From Paracoccus marinus (GTDB lineage Bacteria; Pseudomonadota; Alphaproteobacteria; Rhodobacterales; Rhodobacteraceae), in assembly GCF_007018965.1 (NCBI RefSeq), contig NZ_VJYZ01000005.1, positions 124,001 through 188,000 on the forward strand: 64,000 nt of DNA, written 5' to 3'. Below the pieces are notes generated by a model. That model was not told where the DNA came from, did not search any database, and saw only the letters and a program-made list of their open reading frames with translations. Shown here piece after piece: positions 56,030 through 64,000 of the stretch. The translations under genes were made by a program, and so were the position numbers. The stretch's first letter is position 1. Every line of letters starts with the position of its first letter.

Positions 56030-56090
56030 CGGCGGGCTGCAGGCGGCGACCGGGGCGCGGAAACTGCCTAAAATGCGACCGACCGGCTGT

Positions 56091-56552
56091 TCAGCCGTCC
56101 TTCGGCGGATCGCCGAAGCGGCCCAGCATCCGGTCGCGGATCTGGTCGCGGGTGACGCGGTAGGCGGCCAGCTTCGCCTGCCGCCCCTCGGCCGCGCCAG
56201 ACGGGTCGGTGATCGGCCAGTATTCGACCGCCACGTGGGCGTTCGTGGTCAGGTCCAGCGCCTGCTGCTCGCTTGCGGGGCTCAGCGCGACGATCAGGTC
56301 GAACTGGCCCAGGTCGTCGCCGAACTCGCGCATGTCCGAAAAGCTGCGCGAGCGGTGGCGCGACAGCTCCACCCCCAGTTCGTTGCAGACCGCGACCGCG
56401 AAGCCGTCGATCTCCATGTCGTTGCGGACCCCCGCCGACTGGACATAGGCGCGCCTGCCGTAGAACTTCTTCATCAACCCCTCGGCCATCGGCGAACGGA
56501 TGGCGTTGTGATCGCAGCAGAACAGCACCGAGCTGGGAAAGCTGCCCGGCAT
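56091..56552 (-). CDS. Low molecular weight protein-tyrosine-phosphatase/arsenate reductase-like protein
   Basis: The 153-residue protein has the LMW-PTP phosphate loop FCCDHNAIRSP (C13-X5-R19) at its N-terminus and the WPITDPSG segment supplying the general-acid Asp near residue 113. This variant with DHNAIRS replaces the classical loop and is typical of the group found behind hisD in alphaproteobacteria. Substrate is unknown. It follows the UPF0262 gene with one base between them, in the hisD operon. Confidence 0.85.
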   Translation of the reverse strand: MPGSFPSSVLFCCDHNAIRSPMAEGLMKKFYGRRAYVQSAGVRNDMEIDGFAVAVCNELGVELSRHRSRSFSDMREFGDDLGQFDLIVALSPASEQQALDLTTNAHVAVEYWPITDPSGAAEGRQAKLAAYRVTRDQIRDRMLGRFGDPPKDG

Positions 56553-56553
56553 G

Positions 56554-57030
56554 TCAGTCGGGGATCAGCGCGCAGACGAGCGTGAACAGCCGCCGCGCCG
56601 TGTCGATGTCGATGTTGGCCTTGCCGTCCAGGCGTTCCATCAGCGTGCGCGCCCCTTCGTTGTGGATGCCGCGCCGGGCCATGTCGATCGCCTCGATCTG
56701 GGCGGTGGGCAGCTTGCGGACCGCCTCGAAGTAGCTGGAACAGATCTGCGAGTAATCCTTTACCGCCTGCCGGAACGGCCCCATCGCCAGGTGGAACTCG
56801 GCCACCGGGTCGCCGCCCTGCGTCGCGATGTCGAAGACGAGCCGCCGGTCGCGCACGGCAAGACTGAGCGCGTAGGGGCCGGGCCGCGCCGCCACCCCCT
56901 CGCGTCCCGGCAGGGTGAAGCTGTTGTCCTCGAGCAGGTCGAAGATCGCGACGCGGCGTTCCTGTTCCATCTCGATCGTCGCGGTGGGCAGGGCGCTGTC
57001 GTCAAGGTCGATGCGGATCAGCCGCGTCAT
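56554..57030 (-). CDS. UPF0262 family protein
   Basis: The 158-residue protein matches the UPF0262 family, conserved in alphaproteobacteria and without known function. Typical blocks are LIRIDLDDSALP, EQERRVAIFDLLEDNSF, HLAMGPFRQAVKDYSQIC and SYFEAVRKLPTAQIEAIDMARRG. Its ATG overlaps the hisD stop (ATGA). No membrane segment is present. Confidence 0.88.
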   Translation of the reverse strand: MTRLIRIDLDDSALPTATIEMEQERRVAIFDLLEDNSFTLPGREGVAARPGPYALSLAVRDRRLVFDIATQGGDPVAEFHLAMGPFRQAVKDYSQICSSYFEAVRKLPTAQIEAIDMARRGIHNEGARTLMERLDGKANIDIDTARRLFTLVCALIPD

Positions 57031-58340
57031 GGGGTCTGCCCTTCGTTGAGGCTGTCGAGCCGGGCCTGGATGGACCCTGCATGCGCCCCCAGCCCCTCGG
57101 CCAGCGCCAGCGTAACGGCGGCGGGGCCGATCGCGGCGAGCGCGCCGGGGGTCAGGCGCGACAGCGTGGTGCGCTTCATGAAGTCGATGACCGACAGGCC
57201 CGACGAGAAGCGGGCCGAACGTGCCGTCGGCAGCACGTGGTTGGGGCCGCTGACGTAGTCGCCCGCGGCTTCGGGCGTCCAGCCGCCCATGAAGATGGCC
57301 CCGGCGTGGCGGCAGCGCGCGGCCAGCGCCTCGGGGTCGGTCACGCACAGCTCCAGATGCTCGGGGGCGATCCGGTCGCTGAGCGCCGCCGCCTCGGCGA
57401 GGTCGCGGGTGACGATGATGGCGCCGTGGTCGCGCCAGCTTGCGCCCGCGATGGCCGCGCGGGGCAGGGTGGGCACCAGCCTGTCGACGGCGCGCGACAC
57501 GGCGCGGGCAAGGTCCGCGCCCGGCGTGACCAGGATCGACTGCGCGTCGGCGTCGTGTTCGGCCTGGGCCAGCAGGTCGAGCGCCAGCCAGTCGGGGTTC
57601 TGCGGCCCCTCGGCAATCACCAGCACCTCGGACGGGCCCGCGATCATGTCGATGCCCACGCGGCCAAAAACGCGGGCCTTGGCGGCGGCGACATAGGCGT
57701 TGCCGGGCCCGGTGATCTTGTCCACCGGCGCGATGCTGGCGGTGCCCCAGGCCATCGCGGCGATCGCCTGCGCGCCGCCGATCCGGTAAACCTCGTCCAC
57801 GCCGGCGATCTTGCAGGCGCGCATGACCAGCGGGTTCACCATGCCGCCCGGCGTGGGCACGCAGACGACGAGCCGCGCGACCCCCGCGACCCGCGCAGGG
57901 ATCGCGTTCATCAGGACCGACGAGGGATAGCTCGCCTGCCCGCCCGGCACGTAAAGCCCGGCGGCCGAGACCGGGGTCCAGCGCCAGCCGAGTTCGGCGC
58001 CTGCGGCATCGGTCCAGCGTTCGTCGCGGGGCAGCTGGCGTTCGTGATAGGCGCGGATGCGTTCGGCCGCGAGGTCCAGCGCCGCCGCATCGGCGGGCGA
58101 AACCCGGGCCGCCGCCGCGTCGATATCGTCCGTCGAAAAGCGCAGCTCGCCCGGCGAAAGCGTCACCCGGTCGAAGCGCGCGGTCAGGTCAACCAGCGCC
58201 GCGTCGCCGCGTGCGCGCACGTCGTCGATGATGTCCGAAACCGCCGCGCCCACGTCGGCCGCATCCTCGCGCTTGGCCGCCAGCAGCGCCGCGAAGCGCC
58301 GCTCGAAATCGGTGTCGGTCGTCGAGAATATCACCGGCAT
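57027..58340 (-). CDS. hisD: Histidinol dehydrogenase
   Basis: HisD carries out the last two oxidations of histidine biosynthesis using NAD and Zn. The 437-residue protein shows VSAAGLYVPGGQASYPSSVLM, GGAQAIAAMAWGT, KITGPGNAYVAAAKARVFG, IDMIAGPSEVLVIAE, LLAQAEHDADAQSILVT, IAPEHLELC and SGPNHVLPT with the active-site residues. I start at ATG 58340 (MPVIFSTTD); the longer frame crosses the divergent promoter region of csbD. It heads the hisD-UPF0262-phosphatase operon. Confidence 0.97.
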   Translation of the reverse strand: MPVIFSTTDTDFERRFAALLAAKREDAADVGAAVSDIIDDVRARGDAALVDLTARFDRVTLSPGELRFSTDDIDAAAARVSPADAAALDLAAERIRAYHERQLPRDERWTDAAGAELGWRWTPVSAAGLYVPGGQASYPSSVLMNAIPARVAGVARLVVCVPTPGGMVNPLVMRACKIAGVDEVYRIGGAQAIAAMAWGTASIAPVDKITGPGNAYVAAAKARVFGRVGIDMIAGPSEVLVIAEGPQNPDWLALDLLAQAEHDADAQSILVTPGADLARAVSRAVDRLVPTLPRAAIAGASWRDHGAIIVTRDLAEAAALSDRIAPEHLELCVTDPEALAARCRHAGAIFMGGWTPEAAGDYVSGPNHVLPTARSARFSSGLSVIDFMKRTTLSRLTPGALAAIGPAAVTLALAEGLGAHAGSIQARLDSLNEGQTP

Positions 58341-58411
58341 TCGGTGCGGCCTTTCCTGCGTTGCGCCCCTGTTAGCCGCTGGCCGGCCGGCCCTCAAGCG
58401 GGGCCGGGCTT

Positions 58412-58437
58412 GGAACCTTCGCGGACGCTTGCGGGTT
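58412..58437 (+). promoter_or_regulatory. Candidate EcfG-type promoter for csbD
   Basis: GGAAC (58412-58416), 17 bases, GGTT (58434-58437) resembles GGAAC-N16/17-CGTT. It lies 34 bases before the csbD ATG. Confidence 0.45.
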
Positions 58438-58471
58438 GTAAGGACGAGCAACAACCGAAAGGAGTGCCGCC

Positions 58472-58672
58472 ATGAACTGGGATGTCATCAAGGGCAAGTG
58501 GGACCAGGTCAAGGGTTCGGTCAAGGAACAGTGGGGCGATCTCACCGACGACGAGATCGCGCAGACCGAAGGCGATGCCGACAAGCTGTCGGGCAAGCTT
58601 CAGGAAAAATACGGCTGGGCCAAGACCGAGGCCGACGAGAAGATGAACGAGTTCGTTCGCAAGCACGGCTGA
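58472..58672 (+). CDS. CsbD family stress response protein
   Basis: The 66-residue hydrophilic protein has the CsbD pattern: MNWDVIKGKWDQVKGSVKEQWG, DLTDDEIAQTEGDADKLSG and LQEKYGWAKTEADEKM. CsbD-like proteins are induced by general stress; molecular role is unknown. A good ribosome-binding site (AAAGGAG) precedes it and a strong terminator follows, so it is a monocistronic unit. Confidence 0.95.
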   Translation: MNWDVIKGKWDQVKGSVKEQWGDLTDDEIAQTEGDADKLSGKLQEKYGWAKTEADEKMNEFVRKHG

Positions 58673-58694
58673 CCGGGCTACACGATTCCCAAGC

Positions 58695-58721
58695 GAAAGG
58701 GCGCCACTTCGGCGCCCTTTC
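58695..58721 (+). terminator. Terminator after csbD
   Basis: GAAAGGGCGCC-ACTTC-GGCGCCCTTTC is an 11-bp perfect stem whose own 3' arm ends in TTT, followed by TGCGTTTT. It may also serve the convergent gene from the other side. Confidence 0.8.
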
Positions 58722-58756
58722 TGCGTTTTGCGATGCCGTCATCTGTCCGGCCCGGG

Positions 58757-59797
58757 TCACGCCGCGTTGCGGCGGTTCCAGCGCAGCGACGACCACAGAG
58801 ACAGGCCGATCACGAAGGCACCGCCCAAGCCCGTCACGACCTCGGGAATGTGCCACATGCTTTGCGCGAACATGACGACCGACAGGATCAGGATCGACCA
58901 GAACGCGCCGTGTTCGAGATAACGGAACTCGGCCAGCGTCCCGCGCTCGACCAGCATCACGGTCATCGAGCGGACATACATCGCGCCGATCCCCAGCCCG
59001 ATCGCGATCAGGAACAGGTTCTGCGTCAGCGCGAACGCACCGATCACCCCGTCAAAGCTGAACGACGCGTCCAGCACCTCGAGATACAGGAACGCACCGA
59101 GTCCCGCCTTGCCGGCGGTGGCGGCGGTCGCCTGTCCCCAGCGGTCGAGGATGTGGCCGAGCGCGTCCACCGCGAGATAGGTCACGATCCCCCAGATCGC
59201 CGCGAACATGAAGCGGCGCTCTTCCTCGACCGGCAGCAGGATCGTGAACAGCAGGACGAACAGCAGGACGAACCCGACCTCCATCCCGCGCACGGCGCCG
59301 ACCTTGCGCAGCTGGCGCTCGATCCCGGCGATCCAGTCCACCTCTTTCGACTGGTCAAAGAAGTAGTTCAGCCCGACCAGCATCAGGAACGATCCGCCGA
59401 AGGCGGCGATGGGCAGGTGCGCCTCGCCGATCAGTTCGGCGTAGCGTGCGGGATCGGTCGCGGCGAGCTGGATCGCGGCCCACGGCCCGATCTTGGCGGC
59501 GATCACCACGATCATCAGCGGGAACACGATCCGCATCCCGAACACGGCGATGACGATGCCCCAGGTCAGGAAGCGGTGCTGCCATTCGGGGGTCATCGTC
59601 TTGAGCTTGTTGGCGTTGACGATGGCGTTGTCGAACGACAGCGAGATTTCCAGCACCGCCAGCACCGCGCCGATCAGGAAGAACGACAGCGTCCCGCTGA
59701 TCGTGCCCGAGAACTCCCACCCCAGGAAGGCGGCGAGCACAAGGCCCACGACCGTCACGATCAAGGGCCACTTCATGTATCGCAAGGTGGACTGCAT
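58757..59797 (-). CDS. DUF475 (TerC-superfamily) membrane protein
   Basis: The 346-residue protein has about nine membrane helices and the acidic membrane motifs of the TerC/DUF475 group: LEISLSFDNAIVNANKLK in the N-terminal half and LDASFSFDGVIGAFALTQN in the C-terminal half. Related proteins are linked to metal (Mn, tellurite) homeostasis, but DUF475 itself is uncharacterised. It starts at ATG 59797 and is followed by a convergent csbD. Confidence 0.88.
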   Translation of the reverse strand: MQSTLRYMKWPLIVTVVGLVLAAFLGWEFSGTISGTLSFFLIGAVLAVLEISLSFDNAIVNANKLKTMTPEWQHRFLTWGIVIAVFGMRIVFPLMIVVIAAKIGPWAAIQLAATDPARYAELIGEAHLPIAAFGGSFLMLVGLNYFFDQSKEVDWIAGIERQLRKVGAVRGMEVGFVLLFVLLFTILLPVEEERRFMFAAIWGIVTYLAVDALGHILDRWGQATAATAGKAGLGAFLYLEVLDASFSFDGVIGAFALTQNLFLIAIGLGIGAMYVRSMTVMLVERGTLAEFRYLEHGAFWSILILSVVMFAQSMWHIPEVVTGLGGAFVIGLSLWSSLRWNRRNAA

Positions 59798-59926
59798 GCC
59801 GGATCGCTTTCGTTCAGGTCGCTGGATGTGTCGGGGTGCAGATAGGCTCCGCGCGGGCTGACGGCAACCCGAAGGCTGGCCGGCGGCTTGGCCAGCGGTC
59901 AGGCCCGCAGGTGAACGGCCGGGCCG

Positions 59927-60892
59927 TCACAGCCACTTCATCAGCCGCGCGAGGATCCAGGTGCCCGCGGCCGAGGCGACCATCAGCCCGAGCGCCCAGA
60001 CGAAGCCGTATCTCCAGTGAAGTTCCGGCATGTGGTCGAAGTTCATGCCGTAGATGCTCGCGATCAGCGTCGGCGGCAGGAACAACGCGGTCACCACCGA
60101 CAGGATCCGCATCGTGCTGTTCTGAGCCAGGTTGATCATGCCCATCGTGGCGTCCACGATCAGCTGGACCCGCGTCGACAGGAAGTCGGCATGCACCTCG
60201 AGCGACTGGATGTCGCGCATGATCGCCTTGGAGTTCTGGCGCAGCGGCGTGCCCTTGTGGCCCGGATGCCCGGCCATCATCAGGTTGTGGAACGCAAGCA
60301 CCCGGCCAAGGCTCAGAAGCCCCAGCCGCACCCGCGACATCACCTCGGCCTGCGCGCCGGTGCGCTGGAGCGCGCGTTCAAGCTGCGCGGACCGGCGCTG
60401 GCTGGTCGGGCTGAACACGTCGGCCGACACCTCCTCCAAAGCGTATCCCGCGCCCTCGGACATGTCGGCGAGATAGGCCACGATGTCGTCCACCAGCCCC
60501 AGGAACACCCCATCCGGGCAATCGGGGTCGGTCGGCGCCAGACCTGCGCGCGGCGGGTAGGTGTAGAACGGGCGCGGCGCGTGATGGCGCACGGTGACAA
60601 GGCGGTCGGGCGTAAGGATAAAGGTGACCGGCATCGCCGTCGACTTGCCGTCGGGCAGTTGCCCCGGCAGCACCGCGGTCATGTACGAGACGTCGCCCTG
60701 CCGGTAGATCCGGTTGGACATCTCGATCTCTTCCATGTCCGCGAGGGTCGGGACCTTGACGTCCAGCGCCTCAACGAGCGCCACCTGGGAATCGAGCGGG
60801 CGGTACAGGTCGATCCAGATCGCGCGGTCCAGCGGCTCGTTCACGGCAAGGGGGCCGAGGCTCGAGCCGAAGGTCTTGTGCGCGTAAAGCAT
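59927..60892 (-). CDS. corA: CorA-family magnesium/cobalt transporter
   Basis: CorA is a pentameric Mg2+ channel. The 321-residue protein has a cytoplasmic N-terminal domain and two C-terminal membrane helices, separated by the signature YGMNFDHMPELHWRYG at about 284-299. The family feature of a short periplasmic loop after GMN is intact. Its start is ATG 60892. It is monocistronic; the neighbours DUF475 and DUF808 are also membrane proteins and lie on the same strand with gaps over 100 bases. Confidence 0.93.
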   Translation of the reverse strand: MLYAHKTFGSSLGPLAVNEPLDRAIWIDLYRPLDSQVALVEALDVKVPTLADMEEIEMSNRIYRQGDVSYMTAVLPGQLPDGKSTAMPVTFILTPDRLVTVRHHAPRPFYTYPPRAGLAPTDPDCPDGVFLGLVDDIVAYLADMSEGAGYALEEVSADVFSPTSQRRSAQLERALQRTGAQAEVMSRVRLGLLSLGRVLAFHNLMMAGHPGHKGTPLRQNSKAIMRDIQSLEVHADFLSTRVQLIVDATMGMINLAQNSTMRILSVVTALFLPPTLIASIYGMNFDHMPELHWRYGFVWALGLMVASAAGTWILARLMKWL

Positions 60893-61051
60893 CTGGGTCC
60901 GTGATCCTGAAGCTGCGATAAAGGTTTGCGGACCCGCCGCCGGGGTCCGGGCGCAGCGAACGACCTTGTGCGACGGCCGTCAAGCGCGACGGCGATCGGA
61001 CGGGCCTTAGGCCGCTGTCCCGCGCCGGCCGGTGCGCCGCAATTGGGGGCG

Positions 61052-62026
61052 TCAGTGCGCCTCGGCGCGTTTGCCGGTCACGGCGCCGATCAGCGGGCCG
61101 ATCACGTATTTCGCGACCGGGATCAGCGCCAGACCCAGCACCACCCCCGCCACGCCGTCGAAAAACGCCGTGACGCCCCAGCGCACGATGCCCGCCAGCT
61201 TGCCCGGCACGGCGTGGGACGCTTCTTCGGCCCAATGGTGGATCTGGTCGTACATGCCGCCGTATCCGAGGTCCGCGAGCCCATGCAGGACGATGTTGCC
61301 GCCCACCCACAGCATCGCCGCGGTGCCGACCACCGTCAGCGTGGACATGAAACCGGGCATGATCTTCACGATCCGCTTGCCCGCACGGCTCAGAAGTCCG
61401 GTGCGGGTCCGGGCCAGGGACAGCCCGTAGTCGTCGGCCTTCACGATCAGCGCCACGGCCCCGTAGACCGCCACGGTGATCCCCACCGCGACCGCGGCAA
61501 GCACCAGCGCCTCCATCCAGATGGGCTGGTGGGCGGGAATGGTGGCCAGCGCGATGGTCATGATTTCGGCCGACAGGATGAAGTCCGTCTTGATCGCGCC
61601 CTTGACCTTTGCTTCCTCGAGATGGGCCGGATCGCCCCCGGATTCCGCCTCGTCGTCGGCCGCATGGTCGCCGGGCGAAATGGCGTGCCACAGCTTCTCG
61701 GCACCCTCGAAGCACAGATAGGCCCCGCCGAGCATCAGCAGCGGCGAGATGGCCCAAGGGGCGAACACGCTCAGCAGCAGGGCCACGGGCAGCAGGATGA
61801 CGATCTTGTTGAAGATCGACCCGCGCGCGATCTTAAGGACGATCGGCACCTCGCGGTCGGCATCGAAGCCGTGGACGTATTTGGGCGTGACGGCGGCGTC
61901 GTCGATGACCGCGCCCGCCGCCTTGAGCCCCGCCTTGGCCGACATGCCCGCCACATCGTCGATCGACGAGGCCGCAACCTTGGCGATCCCCGCCACGTCG
62001 TCGAGCAGCGCAATCAGTCCGGCCAT
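61052..62026 (-). CDS. DUF808 (YedI-type) membrane protein
   Basis: The 324-residue product matches DUF808: it opens with MAGLIALLDDVAGIAKVAASSIDDVAGMSAKAG and has PKYVHGFDADREVPIVLKIARGS, then several membrane helices (KIVILLPVALLLSVFAPWAI, ILSAEIMTIALATIPAH, and a C-terminal pair). It is uncharacterised; a transport role is only suggested. The start is ATG 62026, followed upstream by a 230-base spacer with a large inverted repeat. Confidence 0.9.
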   Translation of the reverse strand: MAGLIALLDDVAGIAKVAASSIDDVAGMSAKAGLKAAGAVIDDAAVTPKYVHGFDADREVPIVLKIARGSIFNKIVILLPVALLLSVFAPWAISPLLMLGGAYLCFEGAEKLWHAISPGDHAADDEAESGGDPAHLEEAKVKGAIKTDFILSAEIMTIALATIPAHQPIWMEALVLAAVAVGITVAVYGAVALIVKADDYGLSLARTRTGLLSRAGKRIVKIMPGFMSTLTVVGTAAMLWVGGNIVLHGLADLGYGGMYDQIHHWAEEASHAVPGKLAGIVRWGVTAFFDGVAGVVLGLALIPVAKYVIGPLIGAVTGKRAEAH

Positions 62027-62169
62027 GTCGTCGGTCCCCGTCGTTTCGCGGCGCGGCGCGCGCAGCCTGTGTTCAACCCGCGTGTTTCATGTCGTCTTTC
62101 ACGTCCGCGGGGCAACGCGCAAGCGGTCCGATCGTTCAACCCGTACCTTTTCGCACCCACAAACGGGAT

Positions 62170-62196
62170 CGGACCCGCACCACCGGTGCGGGTCCG
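62170..62196 (-). terminator. Long inverted repeat downstream of the fasciclin gene
   Basis: CGGACCCGCACC and GGTGCGGGTCCG form a perfect 12-bp stem with a three-base loop, 60 bases past the fasciclin stop. Only three U residues lie nearby on the minus strand. The 3' end of the fasciclin transcript is a reasonable role. Confidence 0.45.
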
Positions 62197-62256
62197 CCCA
62201 AGGGCAAGGCCGGCCCCCACCACAAAGGCCGGCCCGCCCAACTCGGATCGCGTGGC

Positions 62257-62811
62257 TTACATCTTGGGCATAAGCACCGTGTCGATGACGTGGATCACGC
62301 CGTTCGACTGTTCGACGTCCGGGATCGTGACCGTGGCCATGGTGCCGTTCTCGTCGGTCAGCATCAGCTCGTTGTTGGCGCCGATCGACGCGGTAAGCGT
62401 GCAGCCGCCCACGGTCTTGACCGGGTGCTTGCCGCCGTCGTCCATGATCATCTTGCCGATCGCGGGCGAATGGGCGTCCACGGCCACGACGTGGCAGGTC
62501 AGGATCTGCGCCAGCTTGTCCTTGTTTTCAGGCTTCAGCAGGTCGTCCACGGCCGCCTTCGGCAGCTTGGCGAACGCGGCGTTGGTCGGGGCAAAGACGG
62601 TGAACGGGCCTTCGCCGCTCAGCGTCTCGGCAAGGCCCGCGGCCTGCACGGCGGCGACCAGCGTCGTGTGGTCGGCCGAGTTCATGGCGTTCTCGACGAT
62701 GTTCTTGTCGGCGAACATCTCGGCGCCGCCGACCATGGTGTTCTGCGCCGTGACCGGCGTGGCGAGGGCCAGGAAACCGGCGGCAAGGGCAGCTTTGCTC
62801 AGGAAAGTCAT
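62257..62811 (-). CDS. Exported fasciclin (FAS1) domain protein
   Basis: The 184-residue protein has a signal peptide (MTFLSKAALAAGFLALATPVTAQ, cleavage after about residue 22) and a single FAS1 domain: NIVENAMNSADHTTLVAAVQ, GPFTVFAPTNAAFAKLP (H1 motif), ILTCHVVAVDAHS and a C-terminal NGVIHVIDTVLMPKM (H2 motif). FAS1 proteins mediate adhesion or bind small molecules in the periplasm or outside. It lies downstream of the anti-sigma/ECF pair, as in SigK-RskA-MPT70 of mycobacteria, and is probably its target. Confidence 0.93.
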   Translation of the reverse strand: MTFLSKAALAAGFLALATPVTAQNTMVGGAEMFADKNIVENAMNSADHTTLVAAVQAAGLAETLSGEGPFTVFAPTNAAFAKLPKAAVDDLLKPENKDKLAQILTCHVVAVDAHSPAIGKMIMDDGGKHPVKTVGGCTLTASIGANNELMLTDENGTMATVTIPDVEQSNGVIHVIDTVLMPKM

Positions 62812-62906
62812 GTCATGCTCCTCCAGGATGCGGGCCGCTGTTGCGCCCGATGCCCCAAGACACGGAGGAAACCGGCGAGAGTTTCAGCCCCGCCGGAAAA
62901 ACGACA

Positions 62907-63623
62907 TCACAGGGTCGTGAGGGGTGCGGTCGCCAGCACCGGTCCGGTCGGCTGGCCGGTGGGCGAGCCGCCGCGCGGTTCGGACGACAGCGCGATCGTC
63001 ACCCCCTGGGCGTCGGCGGCGTGGGCGGCGACGTCGCGCGGCAGCGGCAGCGTGACGGTTCCGTCATGCGGGGCGAGCCCCAGCGAGACCGGGGCCGCGT
63101 CGGGCGATATCCACCACACCTCAAGGTCGCCGTCGGCAGGCGCCGGCCCTTCGGCAAGCGTCACTTCGACGGCGCCCGCGTCGGTGTCAAATGCCGTCGT
63201 GATCCTCAGGCCGCGATCGGGCACCGACAGTTCCGCGATCCGGTCCGCCTGCTGGGTCATGAGCGCCGGGGCGATCACAAGCGCCGCCACCGCAACCGCA
63301 GCTGCCGTCAGCGCGGCCGCCAGCCAGCCGCGCAATCCAAGCCCGCGGCGGGCGGGCGCAGCGAACAGCCGGGCGTCCAGCCGTTTCTTGACGGTGTAGT
63401 GCGGCGGCACCTGCGGCAGGTCGGCGGCGAGCCGAGCCAGCCGTTCCTGCCAGGCGCGGACCTCGGCGGCAAAGACGGGCTCGGCCCGCATCCGCACGGC
63501 GGCCGCCGCCGACTCTTGGGCATCGAGCAGCCCCAGCGCGTATTCGACCGCCTGCGCGCCCGCCTCGTCAAAGGCGGGATCGTCGGGTTCGGTCGCGGGA
63601 CCTGGCGTGGTGTCGTCGCTCAT
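62907..63623 (-). CDS. Anti-sigma factor of the RskA/ChrR-like zinc-free type
   Basis: The 238-residue protein has an N-terminal cytoplasmic anti-sigma region (about 20-85, AQAVEYALGLLDAQESAAAAVRMRA, as in RskA-type proteins), one membrane helix at about 101-121 (GWLAAALTAAAVAVAALVIAPALM) and a C-terminal periplasmic RskA domain (LEVWWISPDAAPVSLGLA). It should hold the ECF sigma factor encoded next to it until a periplasmic signal triggers proteolysis. Its ATG overlaps the sigma gene stop (ATGA). Confidence 0.88.
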   Translation of the reverse strand: MSDDTTPGPATEPDDPAFDEAGAQAVEYALGLLDAQESAAAAVRMRAEPVFAAEVRAWQERLARLAADLPQVPPHYTVKKRLDARLFAAPARRGLGLRGWLAAALTAAAVAVAALVIAPALMTQQADRIAELSVPDRGLRITTAFDTDAGAVEVTLAEGPAPADGDLEVWWISPDAAPVSLGLAPHDGTVTLPLPRDVAAHAADAQGVTIALSSEPRGGSPTGQPTGPVLATAPLTTL

Positions 63624-64000
63624 CTGTCCACGCAGTCCTTCAGCCGCATCAGGCTGCGCCGCAGCCACGTCCGGACGGTGTTCAGCGGCACGCCCTGCGC
63701 CTGCGCCATGTCGGCGTAGCTCATCCCTTCCAGGTAGACGCCGCGCACGGCCGTCGCCCGGTCCTCATCCAGCTCGTCCAGGCATTCCAGCAGGTGCTGC
63801 TGCTGTTCGGCGCGGATCGCGTGCGTCTCGCCGTCGGGCACCGGGGTGGGCAGGTCCACGGCATCCTCGGGCACCGCCGCGACCCCCTTGCGGGCACGCA
63901 GCCGGTCGATGGCGCGGTTGCGGGCGACCGTGATCAGCCACGTCATGGGCGACAGGCCGTTGACGGTATAGCGGCCGGCCGCGCGCCAGATGCTGACATA
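63620..64000 (-). CDS. ECF sigma factor, SigK-like (5' end outside window)
   Basis: The frame is open to the window edge. The visible 126 residues contain the end of region 2 (TWLITVARNRAIDRLRARKG), a linker and region 4 with the helix-turn-helix (LEGMSYADMAQAQGVPLNTVRTWLRRSLMRL). Region 4 resembles the ECF group that pairs with RskA-type anti-sigma factors. The N-terminal part lies upstream of the window. It is coupled to the anti-sigma gene by a four-base overlap. Confidence 0.92.
   Translation of the reverse strand, partial: YVSIWRAAGRYTVNGLSPMTWLITVARNRAIDRLRARKGVAAVPEDAVDLPTPVPDGETHAIRAEQQQHLLECLDELDEDRATAVRGVYLEGMSYADMAQAQGVPLNTVRTWLRRSLMRLKDCVDR

Overview
The window looks like a chromosomal segment from a high-GC (roughly 70% G+C in the stretches I counted) alphaproteobacterium, most likely a member of the Rhodobacteraceae/Rhodobacterales. 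The reasons are: an alphaproteobacterial-type flagellar gene block with CtrA-type boxes at its divergent promoter; a CcrM-type GANTC methylase next to rnhB; UPF0262 and an LMW-phosphatase-like gene behind hisD; a coaBC/cysteine desulfurase/sufBCD/sufS block; and a kpsT-kpsE-kdsA export cluster. I see no insertion sequence, prophage or CRISPR array. The window opens inside secA and closes inside an ECF sigma factor gene.

Layout. 1-2136: the 3' end of secA and a convergent GT2 glycosyltransferase. 2211-8433: flagellar genes, with flgB-flgC-fliE-fliQ-flgF-flgG-flgA-flgH-fliL on the minus strand and fliI diverging. 8477-10968: two DUF2382 stress proteins and a Crp/Fnr regulator. 10978-13575: an extensin-like protein and an L,D-transpeptidase. 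13812-17810: an enoyl-CoA hydratase homologue, an Fsr-like MFS transporter and a translationally coupled sulfotransferase-like/GT90 two-domain protein. 17889-20441: a PfpI/DJ-1 protein, rnhB and ccrM. 20563-22121: a VOC protein and alkB. 22224-22543: a tRNA-Leu(UAA) interrupted in its anticodon by a group I intron. 22619-32316: a long, tightly overlapped minus-strand suf operon headed by coaBC, with a YbjQ-family gene and a pyruvyl-transferase-like gene inside it. 32444-35419: comM, tRNA-Gln and an HI0933-type flavoprotein. 35492-38953: a capsule export and Kdo block. 39167-40494: UDG-like and SseB-like genes. 40502-47112: the rod-shape operon mreB-mreC-mreD-mrdA-rodA with a 2-hydroxyacid dehydrogenase at its end. 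47320-49108: leuA preceded by a Leu-rich leader peptide and hairpin. 49163-58340: assorted housekeeping genes, including rlmB, tRNA-Tyr, hisB-hisH, a soluble chemoreceptor and hisD-UPF0262-phosphatase. 58472-64000: csbD, three ion-transport or membrane proteins, and a fasciclin/anti-sigma/ECF sigma cluster.

Regulatory themes. In a GC-rich background where TTAA is rare, TTAA-N7-TTAA sites sit at the fliI/flgB and comM promoters, with a near-consensus one upstream of the chemoreceptor, which fits a CtrA regulon of motility, competence and chemotaxis. Three GANTC sites lie in the ccrM promoter region. Three stress-type genes (DUF2382, PfpI, CsbD) share GGAAC-N16/17-xGTT promoters of the EcfG type. 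The strongest single observations are the tRNA-Leu group I intron, the leuA leader, the CtrA and GANTC sites, and the sulfotransferase-like/GT90 fusion. All calls rest on reading the sequence and family knowledge; no database search was run.
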